This document shows, in pieces, positions 8,479-17,083 of a stretch of DNA of 64,000 nucleotides (position 1 is the stretch's first letter; every line of letters starts with the position of its first letter). Source of the stretch: Pseudomonadota bacterium (lineage in GTDB: Bacteria > Desulfobacterota > Desulfovibrionia > Desulfovibrionales > Desulfovibrionaceae); the NCBI GenBank assembly GCA_023403845.1, contig JAEYDL010000018.1, positions 248,001 through 312,000 of the forward strand, in the 5' to 3' direction. Both the position numbers and the translations under genes were made by a program. A model generated the notes under the pieces. It was not told where the DNA came from. It worked only from the letters and a program-made list of their open reading frames with translations, and searched no databases.

Positions 8479-9806
8479 CGTATCTGCTCCCATACCGTCC
8501 AGAAATCGGGAAAGGACTTGCGCACGCAGGCCGGATCATCCAGAGCGATGCGCCCGCCGCACATTTCCAGCAGGGCAAGGCTCATGGCAATACGGTGATC
8601 ACCATGTGCGGAAAAGCGAATCGTTCCCAGAGCGGACAGCGCCGTCGACAGCGCCGCGCCCTGACCTTCAATACTCAGGCCGTCGGCATGTTGAACCGTC
8701 CGAACGCCTGCTCTGGCCAGCTCCTCTGCAGGAGCCGCAATGCGGTCGCTCTCCTTGATGCGCAGATGTGCCACGTTGGTTACCGTGGTTTCCCCCTCGG
8801 CAAAGGCGGCAAGCACAGCTACGGTGGGAACCAGATCCGGGCAGCGATTCATGTCCACCGTCACACCGTGCAGAACGGAGGGAAAAACGGTTACGGCGTT
8901 CTCTTCCGTTTCCACGCGGGCACCCATACTCCGCAAAATATCCAGCATGGCCCTGTCTCCCTGAAGGGACCGGCAATTCAGCCCCTCCACCCGTACCGGT
9001 TCCGGACCTACGGCTCCGGAAGCCAGCAGATAGGAGGCACCCGACCAGTCGCCCTCCACAGCGTAACGTCCTGGCCGGTAAACCGCGGGCTGCATCAGAA
9101 AACGTACCAGACCGGGGCGAACTTCATTCAGAGAACGCCAGTCCGCAGCTTCCCATCCGGTCTCGGACGCAGTCCTGCACTCGACCGAAAAAGGAACGCC
9201 GAACAGTTCCAGAGCATCCAGCGTCAACCCCACATAAGGCCATGAAACGACCTTGCTTCCACCCACCATGACCTCCAGCGGAGCATGCGCCAGAGGAGCG
9301 GCCAGCAGAATTCCCGAAAGATACTGACTGGATTCGTTCATGCCGATAACGATATCCCCCCCGTTCAGTCCCGTGGTTTCCATGACCAGAGGAGGAAAGC
9401 CGGTCCTGTCTTCAAACCGGAATCTCGCACCGAGCCTCTCCAGCGCCGTCGTCAGCTCCCCAAGCGGGCGCTCATGCATCCGCGGCGCGCCGTGGATGCG
9501 AAATGAACCCGAACCGGCGGCAAGTATGGCCGTGAGCAGCCGGCAGGTCGTTCCCGACTCGTGCACGTCGCATGAAAGAGGCAGCACATCCCCGCCTTTT
9601 GGCTTTCCGGATACGCCCGTCACAGCGTATTCGCCGGCGGCGATCCGTTCTATACGCGCTCCCGCGCCGCGCAGAATCGCCATCGTGCGTTCCAGATCCC
9701 TGCTCTCCAGCACACGGCTGACTACGGATTCCCCACTGGCCAGAGCAGCTCCCATCATCATGCGGTGCGAAACAGATTTCGACGCCGGGGCCTGTACTTT
9801 TTTCAT
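8475..9806 (-). CDS. aroA: 3-phosphoshikimate 1-carboxyvinyltransferase (EPSP synthase)
   Basis: Transfers enolpyruvyl from PEP to shikimate-3-phosphate in the chorismate pathway. The 443-residue protein begins directly with PASKSVSHR (usual family text SKSxSxR), then CDVHESGTTCRLL, which matches the SGTxxR motif, and later LRIKESDRI and the HGDHRIAMS motif near the C-terminus. It is the first structural gene of the aroA-tyrA pair. The region just upstream holds a terminator and a short Tyr/Phe-rich ORF, so expression is probably set by attenuation. Confidence 0.95.
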   Translation of the reverse strand: MKKVQAPASKSVSHRMMMGAALASGESVVSRVLESRDLERTMAILRGAGARIERIAAGEYAVTGVSGKPKGGDVLPLSCDVHESGTTCRLLTAILAAGSGSFRIHGAPRMHERPLGELTTALERLGARFRFEDRTGFPPLVMETTGLNGGDIVIGMNESSQYLSGILLAAPLAHAPLEVMVGGSKVVSWPYVGLTLDALELFGVPFSVECRTASETGWEAADWRSLNEVRPGLVRFLMQPAVYRPGRYAVEGDWSGASYLLASGAVGPEPVRVEGLNCRSLQGDRAMLDILRSMGARVETEENAVTVFPSVLHGVTVDMNRCPDLVPTVAVLAAFAEGETTVTNVAHLRIKESDRIAAPAEELARAGVRTVQHADGLSIEGQGAALSTALSALGTIRFSAHGDHRIAMSLALLEMCGGRIALDDPACVRKSFPDFWTVWEQIR

Positions 9807-9830
9807 GCTGTGTCCTCGCTGAAAGAAAAC

Positions 9831-9863
9831 AAAAAAGGTCGCGAACCTGGTGTTCGCGACCTT
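9831..9863 (-). terminator. Strong Rho-independent terminator in the aroA leader (probable attenuator)
   Basis: On the minus strand AAGGTCGCGAAC pairs with GTTCGCGACCTT (12 bp, 5-nt loop) and is followed by TTTTGTTTT. It lies 26 bases after the stop of the leader ORF and 25 bases before the aroA start, with no other complete gene upstream that it could serve except that ORF. Its place in front of a biosynthetic operon fits a transcription attenuator. Confidence 0.85.
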
Positions 9864-9888
9864 CCATAACGCTTGGAGACGACTGCCG

Positions 9889-9993
9889 TCAGACCCGCGC
9901 GCCTACGCCGCAGAGCTTCCTAAAGTAATAATAGCAGAATCCGGCGGGTCGGCCGGTTTCCGGGCAGAAAGAGCTGGCAACGAAATGACGCAT
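9889..9993 (-). CDS. Putative aro leader peptide (34 codons, Tyr-Tyr-Tyr-Phe run)
   Basis: ATG at 9993, stop TGA at 9891-9889. AAGGA lies ten bases before the ATG. The peptide contains FCYYYFR at residues 19-25, with codons TAT TAT TAC TTT at 9933-9922; Phe also occurs at residues 4 and 9. It sits between a TTGACA promoter and the terminator ahead of aroA-tyrA, whose pathway makes Tyr and Phe. A 7-bp pairing (GACCCGC at 9950-9944 with GCGGGTC at 9898-9892) would enclose the Tyr codons, so a ribosome stalled there would break it. I could not find a clear antiterminator helix. It is too short for normal gene calling. Confidence 0.72.
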   Translation of the reverse strand: MRHFVASSFCPETGRPAGFCYYYFRKLCGVGARV

Positions 9994-10015
9994 CTGACGT
10001 ATATCCTTTTCTGCG

Positions 10016-10045
10016 TGTCTAGCCCCGGCGCCGTAATCTTGTCAA
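10016..10045 (-). promoter_or_regulatory. Sigma-70-type promoter for the aroA-tyrA leader
   Basis: A perfect -35 TTGACA at 10045-10040 is followed after 17-18 bases by CTAGAC/TAGACA, a weak -10. Initiation would fall near 10010, which puts the leader ORF ribosome site (10008-10004) almost at the RNA 5' end. Confidence 0.6.
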
Positions 10046-10060
10046 GGGCGTTTTCTCTTC

Positions 10061-10099
10061 AGAAAACGCTTCGAAGCGCGCGGGTTGCGCTTCGAAGCG
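10061..10099 (-). terminator. Terminator after dapL
   Basis: Two copies of the palindrome CGCTTCGAAGCG (10099-10088 and 10078-10067 on the minus strand) pair as a hairpin followed by TTTTCT. A further small hairpin, CGTTTTCT/AGAAAACG, follows. It separates dapL from the aro leader promoter. Confidence 0.7.
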
Positions 10100-10143
10100 G
10101 AGGAAAACCGGATGTGGAGAGAGTACGTCCGGCATCCAACGGT

Positions 10144-11394
10144 TCATTGAACCCATCCCGACCAATGGCCCGCGTCGCGGATACGCTGTACGGCGGCCAG
10201 CGTATTGTCGCGCGAAGCGAAGGCGGTCAGACGAAAATAACCTTCTCCGCTGGGGCCGAACCCTACTCCCGGCGTCCCTACGATGTGCAGGCGTCGCAAC
10301 AGCAGATCAAAAAAGGACCACGAGTCCATGTCTCCCGGCGTCTTCAGCCAGATATACGGTGAATTCACTCCGCCATGACAGGTCAGTCCGGCCTCGGAAA
10401 GCCCCTGCCGGATAATGGCCGCATTCTCCAGATAGCGGGAGATGGACTCTCTAATCTCCCGCTTCCCTTCCGGAGAATACGTCGCCTCGGCTGCACGCTG
10501 CACGATATAGGGACAGCCGTTGTATTTGGTCGTCTGGCGACGGTTCCAGAGCGAATTCAGAGAGTTGAGCCTTCCTCCGGCAGTTCTTGCATGAACGCTT
10601 CCGGGCACCACGACATATGCGCAGCGCAACCCCGTGAAACCCGCCGTCTTGGAATAACTGCGGAACTCCACGGCCACATCCTTCGCCCCTTCCAGCTCGT
10701 AGATGCTGTGCGGGATGTCGGGTTCCGTGATGAACGCTTCATAGGCGGCATCAAAAAAGATCAGACTCTCGTTGGCACGGGCATAATCGACCCACCGCTG
10801 AAGCTGAGGCCGTGTCAATACGGTTCCTGTAGGATTATTCGGAAAGCACAGATAGATAATATCCGGACGCCGTTCCGGAAGAGCGGGCTGGAAGTTGTTT
10901 TCGGCCGTACATGGAAGATAGATCAGGTTGGACCACATGCCGTTTTCCCGCAACACTCCGGCGCGACCGGCCATGACGTTGGAATCCACATATACGGGGT
11001 ATACTGGATCGGTCACGGCAACGGCGCAATCCGGCGCAAGCAGTTCCTGAAAATTGGCCACGTCGCACTTGGACCCATCGCTGATGAAGATCTCATCTTC
11101 ATCAAGTTGTATGCCCAGCGGTTCAAAATCGTTGGCGATGACGGCATCAACAAGAAACGAATAGCCCCGTTCGGGGCCGTAGCCACGAAAGCCCGCACCG
11201 TCAGCCTGCTCGTCTACGGCCTTGTGCAGCGCGGCGATGACCGTCGGAGGCAAGGGGCGGGTTACATCTCCTATCCCCAGCCGGATAATGTCGGCGTCGG
11301 GATTGGCCTCCCGGAACGCGCCGACGCGATGCGCGATTTCCGCAAACAGATAGCTGCCGGGCAGCTTCAGATAATCCTCATTGATATGCGCCAT
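10144..11394 (-). CDS. dapL: LL-diaminopimelate aminotransferase
   Basis: PLP enzyme that converts tetrahydrodipicolinate directly to LL-diaminopimelate, the short route to lysine and peptidoglycan used in Desulfovibrio and plants. The 416-residue protein shows LGIGDVTRPL near the N-terminus, GYGPERGY, CFPNNPTGT, FDAAYEAFI and the PLP lysine in FRSYSKTAGFTG (about residue 245). CGGAG precedes the ATG. It lies 114 bases downstream of dapF, the next enzyme of the pathway, on the same strand. Confidence 0.95.
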   Translation of the reverse strand: MAHINEDYLKLPGSYLFAEIAHRVGAFREANPDADIIRLGIGDVTRPLPPTVIAALHKAVDEQADGAGFRGYGPERGYSFLVDAVIANDFEPLGIQLDEDEIFISDGSKCDVANFQELLAPDCAVAVTDPVYPVYVDSNVMAGRAGVLRENGMWSNLIYLPCTAENNFQPALPERRPDIIYLCFPNNPTGTVLTRPQLQRWVDYARANESLIFFDAAYEAFITEPDIPHSIYELEGAKDVAVEFRSYSKTAGFTGLRCAYVVVPGSVHARTAGGRLNSLNSLWNRRQTTKYNGCPYIVQRAAEATYSPEGKREIRESISRYLENAAIIRQGLSEAGLTCHGGVNSPYIWLKTPGDMDSWSFFDLLLRRLHIVGTPGVGFGPSGEGYFRLTAFASRDNTLAAVQRIRDAGHWSGWVQ

Positions 11395-11508
11395 GATACA
11401 CTCCGAAAACTTGAGGCCCGCGGGCAGGCACGACGGTGAAAGGACGAGGGCGGCATGCGCTCACCAAGCTGGAAAGCTGCCGGTTCATGCGCCGAATCTT
11501 CATACGGA

Positions 11509-12351
11509 TCATTCAGGATAATCTCCCGTGAATACGACGACGGCCCCGCCCGTCATAAAGATATGATTCGTCGCCTCGTCCCATTCAATATCCAGATCAC
11601 CTCCGAGCAGGCGCACACGAACGTTCCGGCCCGTGCGTCCCGTCAGAACGGCGGCCGCCACAGTCGCGCAGGCCCCGGTTCCGCAGGCGAGTGTTTCTCC
11701 GGCGCCGCGCTCCCAGACCCGCATCTTGAGAGTATCCCGATCAACGACCTCAACGAATTCGGTGTTGGTCCTCCGGGGGAACAGGGCGTGATGCTCGAAA
11801 TGAGGGCCAAGGTCAGGCAGGTCCAGCCTGTCGATATCCCGGGTGAAAACCACGGCATGCGGATTGCCCATGGATACGGCGGTGACGTTCCAGATACGCC
11901 CGTGCACGCGCAGGGGACGATCGACGAAACGTTCCCCGGAATCGCTGACCGGAATCTCGGCGGGCTTCAGATGCGGTTCTCCCATATCCACGGTCACTGC
12001 TTCGACCTTGCCCTGAACCACGTGCAGCTTCAGAACGCGAATACCTGCGAGAGTTTCAATACGGACCTCCTCCTTGTCCGTATGACCGTTGTCGTACACG
12101 TACTTGCCCACGCAACGGATGCCGTTGCCGCACATTTCAGATTCGCTGCCGTCCGCATTGAACATGCGCATACGAAAATCCGCGACTGCGTGGTCGGAAG
12201 GCGGGCAGATAAGAATCAATCCATCGCTTCCTACGCCGAAATGCCGATCACTGATGCGGACAGCCAGTTCTTCAGGATGGGAAATGGGATGCCGCAGGGC
12301 GCTCATATAAACATAGTCATTGCCCGCAGCCTGCATCTTGGTAAATCTCAT
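11509..12351 (-). CDS. dapF: Diaminopimelate epimerase
   Basis: Interconverts LL- and meso-diaminopimelate without a cofactor by a two-cysteine mechanism. Both cysteines are present, in MCGNGIRC (about residue 77) and ACGTGACAT (about residue 222). The 280-residue length is normal. The start at 12351 was chosen because AAGGAGAG lies a few bases before it and the protein begins MRFTKMQAAGNDY as expected; an in-frame extension upstream has no family similarity. It forms a lysine/peptidoglycan unit with dapL. Confidence 0.96.
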   Translation of the reverse strand: MRFTKMQAAGNDYVYMSALRHPISHPEELAVRISDRHFGVGSDGLILICPPSDHAVADFRMRMFNADGSESEMCGNGIRCVGKYVYDNGHTDKEEVRIETLAGIRVLKLHVVQGKVEAVTVDMGEPHLKPAEIPVSDSGERFVDRPLRVHGRIWNVTAVSMGNPHAVVFTRDIDRLDLPDLGPHFEHHALFPRRTNTEFVEVVDRDTLKMRVWERGAGETLACGTGACATVAAAVLTGRTGRNVRVRLLGGDLDIEWDEATNHIFMTGGAVVVFTGDYPE

Positions 12352-12529
12352 GGCGTCTCTCTCCTTATTTTCCGCAGAGTCTCTCCATGCGAAAAATTGA
12401 TGCCATCGTCTGTTTGCCCTGCGAGGGCTGTTACGCGCTGCTTTCCGGAATTGCTGTGAGAATGGACGGAACGCCGTCGTTCCAGATGAAGTCCCCCCGG
12501 GGCCTCCACCGAAACGGGCGTCCCGGGAA

Positions 12530-14719
12530 TCAATGCATCCACAACAGCTCGGCATAGGACGGCAGCGACCATTCATGTCCGCTGCACAGCCCCTCCAGCG
12601 CATCGGCGTGTTCGCGGCAACGCTGCATGGCGGGCAGCAGCACATCCCGAGCGAAGGCCGCATGCGCAAGAGCCTCTCCGCCATGTTTCTGCGTATAGGC
12701 GGCCTCCAATTCGTCGAGGGCTCCGATCAGGGCCTTCACCTCATTATTCACCCGGCAGTAATAACGCTTCTCCACTTCGGCATCGCCGACAATGGATGCG
12801 GCGGAAGCCACGGACGCGGCCAGCTTCGACTGCCAGGCCAGCGCCGCAGGCAGGATGCGGGTCCGTCCGAGATCCAGCGTCATGTGCGCTTCAATGGTGA
12901 TGGTGTTGGTATAGTTTTCCAGCAGAATTTCCTGACGGGAAAGCATTTCACGTTCGCTCAGTATGCCCTCGCGGGAGAATACCTCCATGACTTCCCTGTC
13001 CGTGTAGTGGGCAAGAGCGGAAACCGTGTCCTTCAAATCGGGCAGGCCGCGCCGTTCAGCCTCCAGCGGCCATTCGGCGCTGTAATTGTTCCCATCAAAG
13101 ACGACGGGCATATGTTCGCGGAACAGTCTGGCCAGCAGAGTCTGGATGGCCGCATTCAAGGGCGTGCCCTTCGCCACTTCCCCCTCCAGCTCGGTGGCGA
13201 TGTCGTCAAGGGCGCAAGCCATGGCCGCGTTCAGAGAAATATTGGCGGTCGCGATATTTTGCGAAGACCCGAGAGCCCTGAACTCGAACTTGTTTCCCGT
13301 GAAGGCGAAGGGACTGGTCCGGTTGCGGTCGGAAAGGTCGCGGGGCATGGTGGGCAGCACGGAAACGCCTATTTCGATGGGAGTGCTGGTGCCGGTATCT
13401 GGACCGCCGCCGCAGGCGATGGACCGGATGACGCCGGAGAGGCTTTCACCGAGATATACGGAAAGAATGGCCGGCGGCGCTTCATTGGCTCCCAGACGAT
13501 GATCGTTGCTGGCACCGATGATTCCGAGCCGCAAGTTGATGGCATGCCGATGAACCGCACGCAGCACACCGGCCAGAAAAATCAGAAACTGCGTGTTCTC
13601 GCGCGGAGTCTTGCCGGGATTGAGAAGATTGTTGCCGTCGGAATCGCACAGGGACCAGTTGTTGTGCTTGCCGGAACCGTTTACTCCCGCGAAGGGCTTT
13701 TCGTGCAGCAGGCAGGCGAAACCATGCCGTCTGGCTGTCCGACGCATCACCTCCATGGTCAGCATGTTGTGGTCCGTAGCGATGTTGACGTCCTCGTAGA
13801 CGGGCGCGATCTCGAACTGACCGGGGGCCACTTCGTTATGCCGGGTATGAGCCGGAATGCCGAGAGCAAACAAACGCTGTTCCACATCCTGCATGAAGGC
13901 GAGCACACGGGAAGGGATACTCCCGAAGTAATGATCCTCCATCTCCTGCCCCTTGGCGGGGCGTGCTCCGTACAGGGTGCGACCGCAGAGCATGAGATCG
14001 GGACGCTGGACATAGAGACGGCGATCAACAAGAAAATATTCCTGCTCACAGCCTACCATGGCCTGAACGCTGTCGGCCGACGTGTTGCCGAGCAGCCTGA
14101 GGATGCGCAAGGCCTGCCGCGACACGGCGTCCACGGAACGCATCAGAGGAGTCTTCCTGTCCAGCGCCTCGCCGGTATAGGAATAAAATACAGTGGGAAT
14201 ATACAACGTCTTGCGTCCATCATCGTCGCCCAGCACGAACGCGGGAGATGTGGGATCCCATGCCGTATAGCCGCGAGCCTCGAAAGTGGCCCGGATACCG
14301 CCGGAGGGGAAGGACGAGGCGTCAGGTTCTCCCTGAATGAGCATCTTGCCGGAGAATTCGCCAAAGACCTGCCCATCCGCTGTGGGAGCCAGAAAAGCGT
14401 CGTGCTTTTCCGCAGTCAGGCCGGTCATGGGCTGGAACCAGTGGGTATAGTAGGCGGCGCCCTTTTCGATGGCCCAGTCCTTCATGGCTCCGGCAATCAC
14501 GTCGGCATCGGAAATGTCGAGCGGAACACGATGAGTCATGGTCTTCTGGAGACGCTCAAAGACATCGCGCGGAAGACGCTGACGCATGACCCGGGCATTG
14601 AAGACATCCTGCCCGTAGGAACTGGCGAGACTGTACTTTTCCGGAGCGCTTGGGACCGGGTTTACCGGCTGGACGACCGAGATATCGGTAAGCGCGGTTT
14701 CACGGACTGTCGAACTCAT
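12530..14719 (-). CDS. glnN: Type III glutamine synthetase
   Basis: ATP-dependent synthesis of glutamine from glutamate and ammonia. The 729-residue length and domain order match GSIII rather than the ~470-residue GSI: an N-terminal region with SLASSYGQDVFN, a catalytic beta-grasp and barrel with HNEVAPGQFEIAP and NGSGKHNNWS, and a C-terminal helical domain with an RYYCRVNNEVK-like segment. AAGGAGAG precedes the ATG at 14719. A sigma-54 promoter lies 35-50 bases upstream. GSIII is common in anaerobes and cyanobacteria and is often induced by nitrogen limitation. Confidence 0.95.
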   Translation of the reverse strand: MSSTVRETALTDISVVQPVNPVPSAPEKYSLASSYGQDVFNARVMRQRLPRDVFERLQKTMTHRVPLDISDADVIAGAMKDWAIEKGAAYYTHWFQPMTGLTAEKHDAFLAPTADGQVFGEFSGKMLIQGEPDASSFPSGGIRATFEARGYTAWDPTSPAFVLGDDDGRKTLYIPTVFYSYTGEALDRKTPLMRSVDAVSRQALRILRLLGNTSADSVQAMVGCEQEYFLVDRRLYVQRPDLMLCGRTLYGARPAKGQEMEDHYFGSIPSRVLAFMQDVEQRLFALGIPAHTRHNEVAPGQFEIAPVYEDVNIATDHNMLTMEVMRRTARRHGFACLLHEKPFAGVNGSGKHNNWSLCDSDGNNLLNPGKTPRENTQFLIFLAGVLRAVHRHAINLRLGIIGASNDHRLGANEAPPAILSVYLGESLSGVIRSIACGGGPDTGTSTPIEIGVSVLPTMPRDLSDRNRTSPFAFTGNKFEFRALGSSQNIATANISLNAAMACALDDIATELEGEVAKGTPLNAAIQTLLARLFREHMPVVFDGNNYSAEWPLEAERRGLPDLKDTVSALAHYTDREVMEVFSREGILSEREMLSRQEILLENYTNTITIEAHMTLDLGRTRILPAALAWQSKLAASVASAASIVGDAEVEKRYYCRVNNEVKALIGALDELEAAYTQKHGGEALAHAAFARDVLLPAMQRCREHADALEGLCSGHEWSLPSYAELLWMH

Positions 14720-14753
14720 GGGATTCTCTCCTTGAATTGAATGCACAATCCAT

Positions 14754-14769
14754 TGCAAAAGAGAGACCA
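14754..14769 (-). promoter_or_regulatory. Sigma-54 (-24/-12) promoter of glnN
   Basis: On the minus strand TGG (14769-14767), ten bases, then GC within TTTTGCA: the exact GG-N10-GC spacing of RpoN promoters. TCT replaces the consensus CAC after TGG. Transcription would begin near 14743, 24 bases before the ATG. Confidence 0.7.
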
Positions 14770-14885
14770 AACGGGCACGCAGTGGTACAAGAAGGAAAAA
14801 GTACTTATATTATGAAATATTACACTAATTTTACAGGATTTATCCTCTGAGAGAGAAAGACGGTCCCCAAAACCGGAGTCATATT

Positions 14886-14903
14886 TCCTACATTATGGTA
14901 GAA
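14886..14903. promoter_or_regulatory. Candidate activator site 1 upstream of glnN
   Basis: TCCTAC-N6-GTAGAA, an inverted repeat with one mismatch from the best copy. It is centred about 150 bases upstream of the predicted sigma-54 start, a usual distance for an enhancer-binding protein. Confidence 0.5.
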
Positions 14904-15013
14904 TTTTATAACCTGCTGAAGAGTATCTTTTATTCGTGAAAAAATTTTCGCCGGTCTTTCGGAAACGGATCTATTCAGTAGTTAATATATTGAAGTAATA
15001 TATTTTTTTGATT

Positions 15014-15031
15014 TTCTACATTCCAGTATCA
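15014..15031. promoter_or_regulatory. Candidate activator site 2 upstream of glnN (imperfect)
   Basis: TTCTAC-N6-GTATCA; the left half is identical to site 3 and the right half is degenerate. Its centre is 29 bases from that of site 3, roughly three helical turns. Confidence 0.4.
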
Positions 15032-15042
15032 TCTCGCACAAA

Positions 15043-15060
15043 TTCTACAAAACAGTAGAA
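15043..15060. promoter_or_regulatory. Candidate activator site 3 upstream of glnN (perfect inverted repeat)
   Basis: TTCTAC-AAAACA-GTAGAA, a perfect 6-6-6 inverted repeat in the AT-rich region between glnN and rny, about 310 bases upstream of the predicted glnN start. Confidence 0.5.
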
Positions 15061-15294
15061 AACCATGCCGTGCACAGCCTCGCGTCAGCGTGGGAACGGT
15101 CACGCGACTCACTGCCGGCCCGCGCATACAAGAACGTTCCTCCCCGCTGCAAGCCGGATGCCGGGAAGGAACTGTCCCGATATGAAAAAAGTTCAAGGTA
15201 TGGAGACGGTTGCACCGGGACACTCGATATTCCAGTCAGAAAAACGGCGCGCAGAAAATGTTTTCAAACGACCGCCGGTCCTGAGCGGCACACA

Positions 15295-15322
15295 TGAAAA
15301 AGCCCCCGTGGAAACGGGGGCC
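15295..15322 (-). terminator. Rho-independent terminator after rny
   Basis: On the minus strand GCCCCCGT-TTCC-ACGGGGGC is followed by TTTTTC. It starts 23 bases after the rny stop. Confidence 0.9.
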
Positions 15323-15344
15323 ATGAAGATTCGCCGAAACGGCT

Positions 15345-16904
15345 TTATTTCGCGTAACCGACGGCGCGTCGCTCGCGGATGACAGTCACCCGGATCTGTC
15401 CCGGGTAGGTCAGATTTTCTTCGATCTTGCCGGCAATGCCCTTGCAGAGCATATAGGTCTGATCGTCATCCACATTTTCGGAATTGACCATGACCCGAAT
15501 CTCTCGCCCGGCCTGAATAGCGTAGGCCTTGGCCACTCCGTCAAAATCGTTGGCGATGTTTTCGAGATCCTCCAGCCTCTTGACGTAGCTCTCCAGCAAC
15601 TCCTTGCGCGCTCCCGGCCGAGCTCCCGACAGGGAATCCGCAGCCTGCACCAGAACGGCGAGCGCCGTTTCAGGACGCTGATCTTCATGGTGCGCGGCAA
15701 TGGCGTGGATGATCTCCTTGCTCTCATTGTACTTCTTGGCCAGATCCGCCCCGATGAGCGCATGCGGTCCTTCGACTTCATGGTCCACGGCCTTGCCGAT
15801 ATCGTGCAACAGACCGGCCCGCTTGGCCTTCTTGATGTCCATCCCCAGCTCGGCGGCCATCATGCCGCACAGGGCGGACACTTCGAGCGAATGCTGAAGG
15901 ACGTTCTGCGTAAAGCTGGTTCTGTAACGAAGCTGGCCGAGATAACGCACCAGTTCCGGATGGATGCCATGCACACCCGCATCGAAAGTGGCCTGTTCGC
16001 CCACTTCGCGAATCTGCACTTCCAGTTCCTGCTCGCACTTGTGCACCACATCCTCAATACGGGCAGGATGAATGCGACCGTCCTGAATGAGCCGTTCGAG
16101 CGCCATCTTGGCCACCTGTCGCCGCAAGGGACTATAGGCAGAAAGAATCACGGTCTCCGGAGTGTCGTCGATAATCAGGTCAACGCCGGTCGCAGCTTCA
16201 AGTGCACGAATGTTCCGGCCTTCGCGACCGATGATCCGTCCCTTCATGTCCTCGCTGGGCAGGGTCACGGCGGTGACCGTATGTTCGCTCACATAGTCGC
16301 CGGCATAGCGCTGAATGGAACTGGCGATGATTTCCTTGGCCTTGCGGTCCGCGGTTTCTCTGGCTTCGGCCTCAATGAGCCGCATCATCCGGGCAGCTTC
16401 GTGCCGGGTACGGGATTCGATCTCGGAGAACAGACGCTGGCGGGCTTCGTCGGCGGTAAGGCCCGAAACCTCCTGCAGACGGCGTTCCTGTTCCAGAATA
16501 CGCTCGTTCAGGGTCTCTTCCAGCTCTCCGATCCTGCGTTCCTTCTTGGAAAGCTCCTTTTCCACGCCCAGAAGCTCATGTTCCTTTTCCGTGGCCTTTT
16601 CCAGCTTTTCCTCGAGCCGCTCTCCCTGTTCCTGCAACTTGCGGTCGCGCAGCTTCAGTTCGCGCTCGCGCTCCTTGAATTCATGCTCAAGCTCGCGCTT
16701 CTGATTGAAAAGTTCATCCTGCCCCTGCAGCAGAATTTCCTTTTTCTGAGCCTGAGCCTCCTTGCGGGACTCTTCGACGATGCGCGTGGCAAGCTCGTTG
16801 GCGTCGCCTATGCGCTTGGCGTTGAGATGCTTGTTCAAATAGAAGCCGACGCCGACGCCGGCCAGAACGGCTACGATGACGCAGCCAAGAATAGTAATGT
16901 CCAT
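15345..16904 (-). CDS. rny: Ribonuclease Y
   Basis: Membrane-anchored endoribonuclease that starts mRNA decay. The 519-residue protein has one N-terminal membrane span (about residues 3-22), a long Glu/Lys/Arg-rich coiled coil (about 30-170), a KH RNA-binding domain with GRIIGREGRNIRALE (about 225) and an HD domain with LLHDIGKAVDHE (about 365) and AAHHED (about 400). It follows zapB-like, zapA and the 6S RNA gene on the same strand and is closed by its own terminator. Confidence 0.97.
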   Translation of the reverse strand: MDITILGCVIVAVLAGVGVGFYLNKHLNAKRIGDANELATRIVEESRKEAQAQKKEILLQGQDELFNQKRELEHEFKERERELKLRDRKLQEQGERLEEKLEKATEKEHELLGVEKELSKKERRIGELEETLNERILEQERRLQEVSGLTADEARQRLFSEIESRTRHEAARMMRLIEAEARETADRKAKEIIASSIQRYAGDYVSEHTVTAVTLPSEDMKGRIIGREGRNIRALEAATGVDLIIDDTPETVILSAYSPLRRQVAKMALERLIQDGRIHPARIEDVVHKCEQELEVQIREVGEQATFDAGVHGIHPELVRYLGQLRYRTSFTQNVLQHSLEVSALCGMMAAELGMDIKKAKRAGLLHDIGKAVDHEVEGPHALIGADLAKKYNESKEIIHAIAAHHEDQRPETALAVLVQAADSLSGARPGARKELLESYVKRLEDLENIANDFDGVAKAYAIQAGREIRVMVNSENVDDDQTYMLCKGIAGKIEENLTYPGQIRVTVIRERRAVGYAK

Positions 16905-17083
16905 CCGTCCCTCTCGCTTTATGTTGTCGGGCCAAGCCCGTTCGCTTCGTTGCCGCCGAAAGAATCGACGTCAGCCGTTATTCCTGAGAGGAGGACTTCT
17001 GACGGAGGGAAGAAGAACATGCCCCGCACGGATCGCGGCGGGACAGGCCTGCTACAGGCCGAAAGAGAATACGACAGAAAAAA

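Larger units (their letters stand above)
14770..15294. other. Intergenic region between glnN and rny
   Basis: The half next to glnN (14770-15060) is clearly AT-rich and holds the three inverted repeats listed separately. The other half (15061-15294) is GC-rich and shows no gene, repeat or promoter that I can support. No convincing ORF on either strand. Confidence 0.6.

Noticed and set aside
9472..9867. 131-codon minus-strand frame that starts in the aroA leader terminator
   Set aside because: It runs out of frame through aroA; the start lies inside the terminator hairpin, and the protein has no family features.
12533..14740. 735-codon open frame on the plus strand opposite glnN
   Set aside because: It mirrors the high-GC third positions of glnN, has no recognisable domain and no ribosome site. 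The same holds for long frames opposite rpsA (2595-4220), the PgpH-like gene (34452-36953), hysA (44764-46989), tolB (54321-55799) and aconitase (61332-63044).
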